32,040 bases of DNA. Source: Porticoccaceae bacterium (GTDB lineage: Bacteria; Pseudomonadota; Gammaproteobacteria; Pseudomonadales; Porticoccaceae). The number at the start of each line of letters is the position of its first letter. Position 1 is the first letter of the stretch. Below the pieces are notes generated by a model. It was not told the DNA's origin. It saw only the letters and a program-made list of their open reading frames with translations, and ran no database searches. The stretch is taken from the NCBI GenBank assembly GCA_018664075.1, contig JABJOY010000057.1:1-32040 (forward strand). The letters run 5' to 3'. This document shows, in pieces, positions 17,101-23,940 of this stretch. The position numbers were made by a program, and so were the translations under genes.

Positions 17101-17585
17101 TGAAACAGATAGCCAATGAGGGCGTGCCGGCCTGGTCAGCTGAACGACTCCAGCGACTCCCCCTAACATGGTCTGCACAGCTTAAGGAGCTTGGCCTGCT
17201 GGCCTCAGAGCAAGAGCTTCGGAATATGGGTCAGGCAATTAGCCATATGCTGGCGGACCCCAAAGGTCTGTGGATTTTGCACCATCATACCCAGGCGGCC
17301 TGTGAGCAGATGCTGGGGTATTCACAGGCTGTTGCTGGCCATGGCGGCGTTTCCATTGTCGACCGAACCTTTGTTGAGGACGGGGTGCGCTGGGTTATTG
17401 ATTACAAGTTTGCCGCCCCCGAGACAGGCGAACAAACCCGTGACTTTGTGCGGCGACAGATTGCCAGTTACCAAGCCCAGTTGCGACATTATGCAAATCT
17501 CTACCGGCACATGGAGCAGCTGCCGGTTCGATGTGCCCTGTATTTCCCTCAAATACCATTGTTTGTTGAGGTTGCGGCGGATTAA
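14187..17585 (+). CDS. UvrD-family helicase with C-terminal nuclease domain (AddA/RecB-like)
   Basis: This 1132-residue superfamily 1A helicase has all core motifs. Walker A is APAGSGKT (25-32), followed by TFTRKAAGEM (Ia), VDEFQDTSS (about 412-420, II), GDAMQSLYSFRNA (III), LSTNFRS (IV), IMTIHKSKGLEFD (770-782, V) and RVLYVAATRA (VI). A RecB/AddA-type nuclease domain follows: GTCIHRTL, then VIDYKF with Asp1072 and Lys1074. The protein is therefore predicted to unwind and cut DNA ends. The start is GTG, overlapping the AddB-like stop (GTGA), which implies coupled translation of a heterodimer. It differs from gammaproteobacterial RecBCD in having no RecC/RecD partner here. Whether it replaces or supplements RecBCD cannot be told from this window. 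Confidence 0.92.
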   Translation: MNVITDDSTARLQALDPQQSFIVSAPAGSGKTGLITQRVLRLLCTVEQPEQILCITFTRKAAGEMAVRIHEALHQAANSPRPEDQYQAQTWDLAAAAVERSNQLGWNLTAMPGRLRIQTIDGFCRYIASQFALETEIGVLPEPSENPQVHYQAAARNLLADLEQNSDTGRHLGVLLAHTGNNLERCEQLLSELLGKREQWLPLIFQAANNQSYFQAVVEQLVGETLMDLESALQPIAGELVELADFAASHVPAEKNSPLVQLQGLVELPDHSFYGLAQWKALLGLLVTKDRKPRKTLTVAEGFPASEKPTKARMLSLLDWSRNNAGLQEQISNALFLPETDLTEAQQDILNALGYLLPLLAAKLDIIFQQQEQCDYPAITLAALQALEQSPDDGAISDITMRLDYSLRHILVDEFQDTSSSQIQLLERLLAGWEPDDGRTLFLVGDAMQSLYSFRNANVGLFLQAQQQPVGPVQCQPLSLSTNFRSRVGIIDWVNQTFNDAFPVQADISRGAIPYSHSVAHKDAGTDRAVEFYGFSCEDKQDYDQIEAEQVAASCVDIQSQSPGQSIAILVRGRGHLKEIIPALGRANLSWQAIDINPLKTVMPVMDMLSLTRALLSPADRIAWLAVLRAPFCGLDLGDLLAITNSLETSGKQPMAILHRLQQLDRERDIALSDYARHRLQSVIPALLQAWQSRGRLSLRNCVEQLWVKLGGPATLHSSTDLNDVRSYLDLLEDWQVAGTVKDWEGFQQAADKLFAAPNAGEAERPSIQIMTIHKSKGLEFDHVLLPGLCKTPKSGDRQLLRWQHHMDQQGQQSLIMAPLGAHDEEDDSIYRYLKYEDNVKTGLENTRVLYVAATRAVHKLYLFGQLKPSKTGWQSPGKTTLLGPIWKGVEADITAGTYVVNQVPANNQGVTQQAGLRHKRRLAAGFSVAYTPVPTLSTGAEGNRKSEAQAQSDSPISSRAKHLGTCIHRTLKQIANEGVPAWSAERLQRLPLTWSAQLKELGLLASEQELRNMGQAISHMLADPKGLWILHHHTQAACEQMLGYSQAVAGHGGVSIVDRTFVEDGVRWVIDYKFAAPETGEQTRDFVRRQIASYQAQLRHYANLYRHMEQLPVRCALYFPQIPLFVEVAAD

Positions 17586-17587
17586 CC

Positions 17588-17615
17588 TTCATATGTGATT
17601 ATTTTTCAGTACAAT
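17588..17615 (+). promoter_or_regulatory. Putative promoter of the DAHP synthase gene
   Basis: TTCATA (17588-17593) and TACAAT (17610-17615) are 16 bp apart in the 67-bp gap before the ATG at 17653. No TyrR or TrpR-type operator could be recognised. Confidence 0.45.
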
Positions 17616-17652
17616 GGCTGTCTGATAAATGAAGTGAGTTAGGAACTGTAAA

Positions 17653-18720
17653 ATGGACCCCCAAGCCGTAGAAAATATTAATATTGAGCAACCAGAAATT
17701 CTGATAACGCCAGCCCAGCTGAAGCGTGAGATCCCATTGTCAGATAAGGCCAGAGAAACCATTTCTGCCGGTCGCCAGGCCATAGAAAATATCCTTGAGC
17801 GCAAAGACCACAGAGTAGTGGTTGTGGTGGGCCCCTGCTCTATCCACGACCTTGAAGCGGCCAATGAATATGCTCTCAGACTCAAGGAGCTGGCCGATAA
17901 AGTCAGTGATACTCTGCTGATTGTAATGCGGGTTTATTTTGAAAAACCCCGTACCACTGTGGGCTGGAAAGGTCTGATTAATGACCCTTATATGAATGAC
18001 TCATTCAAGATCACCGATGGTCTGCATATTGGTCGCAAACTGCTGCACGATGTATTGGAAATTGGCCTGCCAACTGCAACCGAGGCTCTGGATCCAATCT
18101 CACCCCAGTATATGCAGGACCTGATTGCCTGGTCTGCGATTGGTGCACGTACCACTGAATCACAAACCCACCGCGAGATGGCCTCTGGCCTGTCTTCCTC
18201 TGTAGGGTTTAAAAATGGTACAGATGGCAGTCTAACAGTGGCTATTAACGCGCTGCAGTCAGTGGCTAGCCCGCACCGTTTTCTCGGCATTAACTCCGAT
18301 GGCAAGGTGTCTATTATCACCACCCGCGGCAATCCCTATGCCCATGTTGTGCTGCGCGGTGGCAATGGCAAGCCCAACTATGACTCAGTTAGTGTGTCTA
18401 TCTGTGAGCAAGAGTTAGAGGCCGCAGGAATTGCGCCCAACATCATGGTTGATTGCAGCCATGCCAATTCTAATAAAGACCATAATCTGCAGCCTCTGGT
18501 GCTGGACAATGTGTCCAACCAAATACTAGAAGGCAACAGCTCTATTATTGGTGTGATGATTGAGAGCCACCTTAAAGGGGGCAATCAGAAACTCTCCAGC
18601 AATGCCGACGAAATGGAGTATGGTGTCTCTGTTACTGACGCCTGTGTCGATTGGGAGACCACTGAGGCTTCCCTGCTGAATATGGCTGACAAGCTTAGAG
18701 AGAAGCTCAAGACCCGATAA
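17653..18720 (+). CDS. aroG: 3-deoxy-7-phosphoheptulonate (DAHP) synthase, class I
   Basis: This 355-residue class I (AroFGH type) enzyme condenses PEP with erythrose 4-phosphate, the first step of the shikimate pathway. Key blocks are VVVGPCSIHD with the metal-binding Cys, MRVYFEKPRTTVGWKGLINDP for PEP binding, ALDPISPQY, GARTTESQTHRE, GFKNGTDG, LRGG, MVDCSHANSNKDH and GVSVTDACVDW. Length equals the E. coli isozymes (350-356). Which feedback type it is (Phe, Tyr or Trp) I cannot assign by eye, so the symbol aroG denotes the family only. It is monocistronic, with its own promoter and a strong terminator. Confidence 0.95.
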   Translation: MDPQAVENINIEQPEILITPAQLKREIPLSDKARETISAGRQAIENILERKDHRVVVVVGPCSIHDLEAANEYALRLKELADKVSDTLLIVMRVYFEKPRTTVGWKGLINDPYMNDSFKITDGLHIGRKLLHDVLEIGLPTATEALDPISPQYMQDLIAWSAIGARTTESQTHREMASGLSSSVGFKNGTDGSLTVAINALQSVASPHRFLGINSDGKVSIITTRGNPYAHVVLRGGNGKPNYDSVSVSICEQELEAAGIAPNIMVDCSHANSNKDHNLQPLVLDNVSNQILEGNSSIIGVMIESHLKGGNQKLSSNADEMEYGVSVTDACVDWETTEASLLNMADKLREKLKTR

Positions 18721-18735
18721 TCTGAGCCAGCAGTT

Positions 18736-18763
18736 AAAAAAGCCCCAGCGACGGGGCTTTTTT
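18736..18763. terminator. Bidirectional rho-independent terminator
   Basis: AAAAAAGCCCC (18736-18746), a 6-nt loop and GGGGCTTTTTT (18753-18763) form an 11-bp stem with A-tract and T-tract. It serves the DAHP synthase gene on the plus strand and the XRE gene on the minus strand, whose TAA stop sits at its edge. Confidence 0.93.
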
Positions 18764-18995
18764 ATGTCTGCCGGGCTGGTTTGGGTTGCCTGTAGATCTG
18801 CTCTATATCAACCCTTAGGGCCTTGGCGAAAACTACCACCTCCTGATCTGTGACCCGGCGCAATTGAGATTCAATCTTTGCCAGAGTTCCCCGACTGATA
18901 TCCCAGTCGAGAATATTACAGCGCGCGGCAAGCGCCTCCTGAGTCCAATCTTTTTCCTGTCTTAGCTGTCTTATTTTTGGCCCTACAACATTCAT
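18762..18995 (-). CDS. Small XRE-family helix-turn-helix regulator
   Basis: This 77-residue protein consists almost entirely of one Cro/C1-type helix-turn-helix. The IRQLRQEKDWTQEALAARC segment gives helices 1-2, RGTLAKIESQLRRVTD the recognition region, and VVFAKALRVDIEQIYR the closing helices. The ATG at 18995 is preceded by AGGGAG 8 bp upstream. A longer reading starting at 19043 would add 16 Ser/Gln-rich residues and lose this ribosome-binding site. This subtype (with ISRGTLAKIE) resembles small regulators of unknown target in many bacteria. It diverges from the unknown 91-residue gene across 77 bp, which contains a small TCCG-CAAA-CGGA palindrome (19055-19066 area) as a possible operator. 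Confidence 0.85.
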   Translation of the reverse strand: MNVVGPKIRQLRQEKDWTQEALAARCNILDWDISRGTLAKIESQLRRVTDQEVVVFAKALRVDIEQIYRQPKPARQT

Positions 18996-19072
18996 TCCAT
19001 TTGCTCCCTGCGAGGAACTTGATTCTGCCAAAAAACAGTGCAACCATTGTTCCGCAAACGGAGCGATAATTT

Positions 19073-19348
19073 ATGGATAAACAAACTTTTAAACACCCCA
19101 CAGTTCAAGACTTAAATAAACTGAATGCTGATTTTTCAGAATTCAGGCAGGATTGCGAATTTCTCAACAGTGCTTTTGATTCCATGGTAAAACAAGAAGA
19201 TTACCCTGCAGATAGCACTGCAATGGGTCTGTATTGCTTTTCACAATGGATGGTACAAAGAGTTGATAAGCTGGGCGCCAACTTGGATCAAATTAATGCC
19301 AGCCTGGTGGCACTGGAGTCAATAAATCCCTCACCTGACTCGCTCTGA
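19073..19348 (+). CDS. Hypothetical 91-residue protein
   Basis: I do not recognise this small acidic protein. It has no signal peptide or membrane segment. Predicted structure by eye is mainly helical: DLNKLNADFSEFRQDCEFLN, then a second helix GLYCFSQWMVQRVDKLG and a third NLDQINASLVALES, separated by a Pro/Asp-rich turn. Two cysteines are present. The general layout, two amphipathic helices flanking a short loop, recalls small uncharacterised proteins of pseudomonads and xanthomonads, but no family can be named. A GGAG lies about 10 bp before the ATG, with GATAAT overlapping it. It is divergent from the XRE regulator, which may control it. A hairpin follows its stop (TGGC/GCCA with TAACA/TGTTA, 19349-19374). 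Confidence 0.7.
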   Translation: MDKQTFKHPTVQDLNKLNADFSEFRQDCEFLNSAFDSMVKQEDYPADSTAMGLYCFSQWMVQRVDKLGANLDQINASLVALESINPSPDSL

Positions 19349-19398
19349 TGGCCATAACATTGTATTGTTAGCCAATCTCAACTAGGTGCTATCTACAA

Positions 19399-20097
19399 AT
19401 GCCAAGATTACTTCTTATTCTCGCGATCGCCATTTCCCTGTGGTACTGGTGGACTGTAATCAAGCGACTTGAACCTGAGCAGCGGCGCGCATTTTTATGG
19501 CGCAGCGCATTTTGGTCTGTGCTTGGTATATCGGTGATTTTGGTGGCCACCGGCAGAATGCACTGGCTCGGCGCTGGTCTGGCGGCATTGATTCCCATCA
19601 GCAAAGGGCTTTTCGCCTTTGGCTTGCGCGCCCTGCCCGTGCTCAGATTATTGAGCCGCTTTAAAACCAGCCCCTCCCAGTTCCGCACCCAGGCACTGCT
19701 GATGGAGATTAACTTCTCCAACAGTAAAATAGATGGTGAGGTATTGCAGGGCGAGTTTGCCGGTAGCCGCTTATCCGAGCTAACAGCGGAGCAGCTGCAA
19801 ATCCTATCTGGCTGGCTGAAAGAGACTGACCGTGAATCCTTTGTACTGCTGCAGGCATTTCTGCTGCGCAACAGTCGCGATGGTGCCCAGCCTGGAGACT
19901 CTGCTGGTGGAAGCACTGCCAGTTATGCTGACTTTTCAGAGGATGAGGCCTATAAAATCCTCGGCCTTGAGGTCGGCGCTTCCAAGGATGATATTGTTAA
20001 GGCGCACCGCCGATTGATGCAGCGACTGCACCCGGATAGAGGTGGCAGTGATTACCTTGCAGCAAAAATAAATGCGGCCAAGGATAAGCTTATCTAA
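19399..20097 (+). CDS. Membrane-anchored J-domain protein (DnaJ-like, Tim14/Pam18 layout)
   Basis: This 232-residue protein has two N-terminal hydrophobic segments (about 2-20 and 37-60), a middle region of about 90 residues ([16 protein letters not shown], then [13 protein letters not shown]), and a J domain at the extreme C-terminus. The J domain begins [19 protein letters not shown] and carries HPD at 211-213, then [17 protein letters not shown]. It stops right after helix III, with no Gly/Phe or zinc region. The J domain would face the cytoplasm or stay near the membrane to stimulate an Hsp70 ATPase. Proteins of this layout are common in alpha- and gammaproteobacteria, and their client is unknown. 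The protein is apparently complete and monocistronic. Confidence 0.88.
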   Translation: MPRLLLILAIAISLWYWWTVIKRLEPEQRRAFLWRSAFWSVLGISVILVATGRMHWLGAGLAALIPISKGLFAFGLRALPVLRLLSRFKTSPSQFRTQALLMEINFSNSKIDGEVLQGEFAGSRLSELTAEQLQILSGWLKETDRESFVLLQAFLLRNSRDGAQPGDSAGGSTASYADFSEDEAYKILGLEVGASKDDIVKAHRRLMQRLHPDRGGSDYLAAKINAAKDKLI

Positions 20098-20176
20098 TCT
20101 GACCCCGGCGACTGCCAAGAGCCTTGATTACTCTTGTGCTGGGTCACTTAATCGCTGTAGTTACATATAAAATGAT

Positions 20177-20207
20177 AACTGGTTCGCGTTTATTGATCGA
20201 GCCAGTT
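20177..20207. repeat. Imperfect inverted repeat in the leader of the exosortase-substrate gene
   Basis: AACTGGTTCG (20177-20186) can pair with CGAGCCAGTT (20198-20207), 9 of 10 Watson-Crick plus one G-U, around an 11-nt loop. It lies in the 189-bp gap between the J-domain gene and the secreted-protein gene, about 80 bp before the ATG. No T run follows, so it is not a classical terminator. Confidence 0.45.
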
Positions 20208-20286
20208 GCGCCCTGGCCCTGTCTGCATAGAATCTCCCCCATCGAACTAAGTTGTGTTGGCGGGACGCTGACAGGGAGCAATACCG

Positions 20287-20946
20287 ATGAAACAAACAGG
20301 CAAAAACCTATTGGGTCTACTTAGTGCATTCGCATTGACCTTCCTGGCAACATCCTACTCTGCGGCCAGCACTGTAGAAATCACCTACGAGAATAATGGG
20401 ACATCCGTAAATAATGCGGGTCTCCACAAGCTGACCATTGATGGCGTTAGTACCTTTGCCATGAATGCCAAGTCGAAAACCATTCGTCCGGGACGCTCCT
20501 GGACTGCAACAGTAAACTCCTACGATGATATTCAGGCTGGCGCCGGAAAATTTAACAAGCGCGCCGGTGATGTTAAAAAATACAGCCAGGTCGGCTGGCT
20601 ATTTAATTATATGAACTTCTCGGAAACCCTCAGCAGTTCCAGTCAATCCTGGAATACGGCGATCAGTCAGGCGGTATGGAAGATTATGGGTAAGAAAGGC
20701 AAGCTGAGTTCTCTTGCTACCTATGTGTATAACTATGCCACCAGAGGTTACTCCAGTATCGATAATTATAACTGGAGCAACAGCATGACTGTTTATACAT
20801 CAACCAACCTCAAGTCAGAATTCTTTGCCCCACTGGTGCCTATAGCCACCCCAATTCCCAGCGCGATCTTTCTATTCGGCTCAGTTGTTCTAGGGCTGTT
20901 TGGATTAGTTCGTCGCAGCAATCGGGGCTCGGAAATGCAAGCCTAG
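20287..20946 (+). CDS. Secreted protein with PEP/VPLPA-CTERM-like exosortase sorting tail
   Basis: This 219-residue protein has a cleavable signal peptide (about 1-27, ending SYSAAS). Its C-terminal tail is of the exosortase-substrate kind: a short Pro motif TPIPSA (188-193), a hydrophobic stretch IFLFGSVVLGLFGLV and then RR (209-210) with a few polar residues. This resembles VPLPA-CTERM more than classic PEP-CTERM. The ectodomain reads like the thioester-type domains seen in some such proteins (WLFNYM, then ISQAVWKIMG with Gln128), but the position where the cysteine would lie is Ala58 and the whole protein lacks cysteine. AGGGAG precedes the ATG by 9 bp. The predicted fate is export by Sec, processing by an exosortase and release or attachment to the surface. 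The exosortase is not in this window. Confidence 0.8.
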   Translation: MKQTGKNLLGLLSAFALTFLATSYSAASTVEITYENNGTSVNNAGLHKLTIDGVSTFAMNAKSKTIRPGRSWTATVNSYDDIQAGAGKFNKRAGDVKKYSQVGWLFNYMNFSETLSSSSQSWNTAISQAVWKIMGKKGKLSSLATYVYNYATRGYSSIDNYNWSNSMTVYTSTNLKSEFFAPLVPIATPIPSAIFLFGSVVLGLFGLVRRSNRGSEMQA

Positions 20947-20988
20947 CCCTTAGTAAGACAACTCCTGAACCACTCCTTTGTACGACTC

Positions 20989-21015
20989 AAAAAGACCCCT
21001 CGGGGTCTTTTTTTT
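20989..21015. terminator. Bidirectional rho-independent terminator
   Basis: AAAAAGACCC (20989-20998), a CTCG tetraloop and GGGTCTTTTT (21003-21012) are followed by further T to 21015. It sits between the secreted-protein gene and the converging cmoM, whose TAA stop is inside the T-tract. Confidence 0.93.
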
Positions 21016-21790
21016 ACCCTCGGTTAATCAATAAATGAATAAAGCGCCCCATGGCTTTATAGGGTTCGAGCAGAGAATATCTAAGCTCCATCTCGATCAC
21101 TGATGCTGCATCCCTATGGCCACCTCTCTGGGTGGTGACATAGTCGTGAAATACTCGAATACCGGTATTGCTGTTGATATGCAGACCCGCATCCACCACC
21201 CATTGCTCTACCAACACTGGATCCAGAGGCGTGCCTGGGGTCAGGCTCCCTCCATGGGCTTCAAATGGATTTTCCAGTACTTTGAAGTTGCCGCGAATCA
21301 GATTCCGATAGACCAGAGAATGCTGGTTATAGAATGTCAGAGATATTGTCCCCTTCTCTGCCAGCATTGCTTCAAGTCTGGCAATTAACTGTTCTGGCTG
21401 GGCAAGCCACTCTGCCATGGCATGACAGAGTATCAGATCAAAGCGACCTTCAAGTTGATCTTTAAGGTTTTGGTACTCCCCCTGATGCCAGGTAATTTTA
21501 TCCTTTATCTTGGCTTTGTCGGCTTCGGCCTGCGCCAGACTCAGCATTTCAACAGATAGATCATTATAAATAACCCGATGTCCCAGCTCAGCCGTACGAA
21601 TACTGAGTTGCCCAAGACCCCCGCCTATATCAAGAATACGCAGTGAACTGCCGTCGGTAAGGCCAGGTACAGTAGCTAATAGATCACGCCAGATAACTGC
21701 AAGACGGATATCACCTTTTAACTCGCCGTAGACTTTGCGGGCAAATTTCTGAGCGAGATCGTCGAAGTTTCTATCGGTTTTAATACTCAT
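21014..21790 (-). CDS. cmoM: tRNA 5-carboxymethoxyuridine methyltransferase
   Basis: This SAM-dependent methyltransferase of 258 residues is collinear with E. coli CmoM (formerly SmtA, 261 residues), which methyl-esterifies cmo5U34 to mcmo5U in certain tRNAs. Matching blocks are DRNFDDLAQKFARKVYGELKG at the start, the SAM motif ILDIGGGLGQ, ILCHAMAEWLAQP, LTFYNQHSLVYRNLIRGNF, GIRVFHDYV and the C-terminal EPYKAMGRFIH. I chose the ATG at 21790 because the homologue begins just before DRNFDD. Earlier in-frame starts (ATG at 21808, TTG at 21817) add up to nine residues without a better ribosome-binding site. It converges on the exosortase-substrate gene and diverges from dapE. Confidence 0.95.
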   Translation of the reverse strand: MSIKTDRNFDDLAQKFARKVYGELKGDIRLAVIWRDLLATVPGLTDGSSLRILDIGGGLGQLSIRTAELGHRVIYNDLSVEMLSLAQAEADKAKIKDKITWHQGEYQNLKDQLEGRFDLILCHAMAEWLAQPEQLIARLEAMLAEKGTISLTFYNQHSLVYRNLIRGNFKVLENPFEAHGGSLTPGTPLDPVLVEQWVVDAGLHINSNTGIRVFHDYVTTQRGGHRDAASVIEMELRYSLLEPYKAMGRFIHLLINRG

Positions 21791-21914
21791 AGGTCGGGCT
21801 GCCAACATTGATAGCAATGACCATTAGAACAAAAACATCCGGGTGCGCATATAGCTTGAAAGCCAATTGCCCACTACAATAGCAGTATCAATTATACAGG
21901 CCGGAACAATCTCC

Positions 21915-23045
21915 ATGGACTCACCCACTCTTGCATTGACCAAGCAGCTTATCGCCAAACAATCAGTAACACCGATGGATGAGGGCTGTCAGGTATTGAT
22001 GATCGAACATTTGCAAAAGATCGGTTTTGACGTTGAATCTCTGCGCTTTGGTGATGTGGATAATTTCTGGGCTATCAAAGGTGATGCAGGCCCTATTCTG
22101 TGCTTTGCCGGCCATACAGATGTAGTTCCCTCTGGTCCGGCGTCCAGCTGGTCACAGCCCCCCTTTGAGCCAACCGTTGTCGGTGGTCAACTCTACGGAA
22201 GGGGCGCGGCAGATATGAAAGGCTCTCTGGCTGCAATGCTGGTGGCTGTTGAGCGGTTTGTCGACGAGCACCCGGATCACAGTGGGCGCATTGCATTTTT
22301 GATTACTAGCGATGAGGAAGGCGTAGCCACCAATGGCACGGTCAAAGTTGTGCAGTGGTTGCAAGATCAAAACATTACCCCTGACTACTGCCTGGTAGGC
22401 GAACCATCGAGCACAGCTAAATGTGGTGACGTTATTAAGAACGGTCGCCGTGGCTCTCTGGGCTGCACAATGACAGTTAAAGGCCTGCAGGGTCATGTGG
22501 CTTATCCCCATCTGGGGCGCAACCCCATTCATCTGGCGGCACCTGCTCTCGCTGAGTTGGCCAGTGAAAGCTGGGATCAGGGCAATGAATTTTTCCCGGC
22601 AACCAGTTTTCAGATATCCAATATCAATGGCGGCACAGGTGCAACTAATGTGATTCCCGGGGAATTAGAGGTGATGTTTAACTTCCGCTTTTCCACCGAG
22701 GTCACAGATGGGCACCTGCGTCAGCGTACCGAGGCGATATTGGATGGCCACGGATTGGACTACGAGCTAACGTGGAACCTCAGTGGCCAGCCATTTCTTA
22801 CGCCGGAGGGCGAGTTGGTTGAAGCGGCCGTGGCCAGTATCAAGCAGGTTACAGGTATGGATACTGAGCTTTCTACCGCTGGTGGCACCTCAGATGGGCG
22901 TTTTATTGCACCAATGGGAACTCAGGTGGTTGAGTTGGGCCCTATTAATGCAACAATTCACCAGATTGATGAAAATACTAATGTGGCCGAACTTGATGTA
23001 TTGACCGATATTTATCAGGCATTGCTGCAACGGTTGTTTGCCTGA
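21915..23045 (+). CDS. dapE: Succinyl-diaminopimelate desuccinylase
   Basis: This 376-residue M20-family di-zinc amidohydrolase cleaves N-succinyl-LL-diaminopimelate in lysine and peptidoglycan precursor synthesis. It is the same length as E. coli DapE (375). Metal and catalytic residues are His67 and Asp69 in GHTDVVP, Asp100 in GRGAADMKG, Glu134-Glu135 in SDEEG, Glu163 in VGEP, and the C-terminal His in [10 protein letters not shown] longer reading from a TTG at 21867 adds 16 unrelated residues; the ATG at 21915 with a nearby GGAA fits the family start. It works in the same pathway as dapA, found separately at 27.5-28.3 kb. It is followed closely by the EamA transporter gene. Confidence 0.97.
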   Translation: MDSPTLALTKQLIAKQSVTPMDEGCQVLMIEHLQKIGFDVESLRFGDVDNFWAIKGDAGPILCFAGHTDVVPSGPASSWSQPPFEPTVVGGQLYGRGAADMKGSLAAMLVAVERFVDEHPDHSGRIAFLITSDEEGVATNGTVKVVQWLQDQNITPDYCLVGEPSSTAKCGDVIKNGRRGSLGCTMTVKGLQGHVAYPHLGRNPIHLAAPALAELASESWDQGNEFFPATSFQISNINGGTGATNVIPGELEVMFNFRFSTEVTDGHLRQRTEAILDGHGLDYELTWNLSGQPFLTPEGELVEAAVASIKQVTGMDTELSTAGGTSDGRFIAPMGTQVVELGPINATIHQIDENTNVAELDVLTDIYQALLQRLFA

Positions 23046-23064
23046 TGCCACAAGGCTGTGCACC

Positions 23065-23940
23065 GTGAGTGCTAATAGTCTGTTTCTATATATCTCGACG
23101 GTCGCAATCTGGGGCTCCACATGGATAGCTATTACCTTTCAGCTCGGTCAGGTCGACCCCATCGCCTCGGTAATCTATCGCATGGCTCTGGCTTCCGGGA
23201 TCCTGTTTGCTCTGTGCAAACTGCGCAATATCTCCCTCAACCTTACAGCTAAAAATCATCAGTTTGTGGCTCTGCAGGGTATTTGCTTATTTGGCATTAA
23301 CTACTGGGCTATCTATCTGTCCGAGCTATATTTGCCCAGCGGCATTATCGCCATTATCTTCAGCCTGATTGTGCTATTTAATATTATCAATGCGCGCATT
23401 TTCCTCGGTCATCCGCTGACAATTAACAATGTGGTGGGCGGCATTATTGGTTTGGCGGGGATTGCCCTGTTGTTTTATCCGGAACTGGTCAAGTTTTCGG
23501 CCACTGGCGCTGCTATTAAAGGGTTTTTACTGGCTTTGACTGCAGTGATCTTTGCCTCCCTGGGGAATATAACCGCTGCCCGCAATGGACTACAGGGTAT
23601 ATCTATCTGGGCTATCAATGCTTGGGGTACCTTATACGGCACCCTGGTTCTATTGCTGATTGCGCTGCTCAGTGGCACAGAGTTTGGTTGGGACAACAGT
23701 TCGGACTATGTAGCCTCGCTACTCTATCTATCGGTGTTCGGTACTATTATTGCCTTTGGCGCCTACCTTAAATTGCTGTTGATCCTGGGCCCTGAGAAAG
23801 CCGGCTATACCGGCCTGCTGATTCCATTCTTTGCTATTTTGCTGTCGACGCTGTTTGAGGATTATCAGTGGACCGCTGTGGCGGCACTGGGTTTTGCTCT
23901 GGTTGGGATTGGCAATTATATTGTTATGGGCCGCCGCTAG
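23065..23940 (+). CDS. EamA/DMT-family transporter
   Basis: This protein of about 291 residues has ten predicted transmembrane helices in two EamA repeats. The first repeat starts with VAIWGSTWIAI and includes SGIIAIIFSLIVLFN; the second starts near ALTAVIFASLGNITAARNG and includes GTIIAFGAYLKLLLILGP. The family contains exporters of amino acids, metabolites and drugs, and the substrate here is not predictable. The start is uncertain. There is a GTG at 23065 and an in-frame TTG at 23038 inside dapE that would make 300 residues. I prefer the GTG, which places the first helix close to the N-terminus. It may be translationally linked to dapE (gap of 19 bp, or overlap). Its TAG stop overlaps the rsmJ stop on the other strand. 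Confidence 0.87.
   Translation: MSANSLFLYISTVAIWGSTWIAITFQLGQVDPIASVIYRMALASGILFALCKLRNISLNLTAKNHQFVALQGICLFGINYWAIYLSELYLPSGIIAIIFSLIVLFNIINARIFLGHPLTINNVVGGIIGLAGIALLFYPELVKFSATGAAIKGFLLALTAVIFASLGNITAARNGLQGISIWAINAWGTLYGTLVLLLIALLSGTEFGWDNSSDYVASLLYLSVFGTIIAFGAYLKLLLILGPEKAGYTGLLIPFFAILLSTLFEDYQWTAVAALGFALVGIGNYIVMGRR

Noticed and set aside
18996-19043. Sixteen-residue N-terminal extension of the XRE regulator
   Set aside because: Ser/Gln-rich and without a ribosome-binding site, whereas the inner ATG has AGGGAG at proper distance.
19389-19916. 175-codon open reading frame opposite the J-domain gene
   Set aside because: Low-complexity Ser/Arg-rich product antisense to a well-supported gene.
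21842-21851. GGTGCGCATA, identical to the first ten bases of the E. coli dif XerC arm
   Set aside because: The following bases do not match the dif spacer or the XerD arm (expected TTATGTTAAAT), so it is only a half-site by chance.
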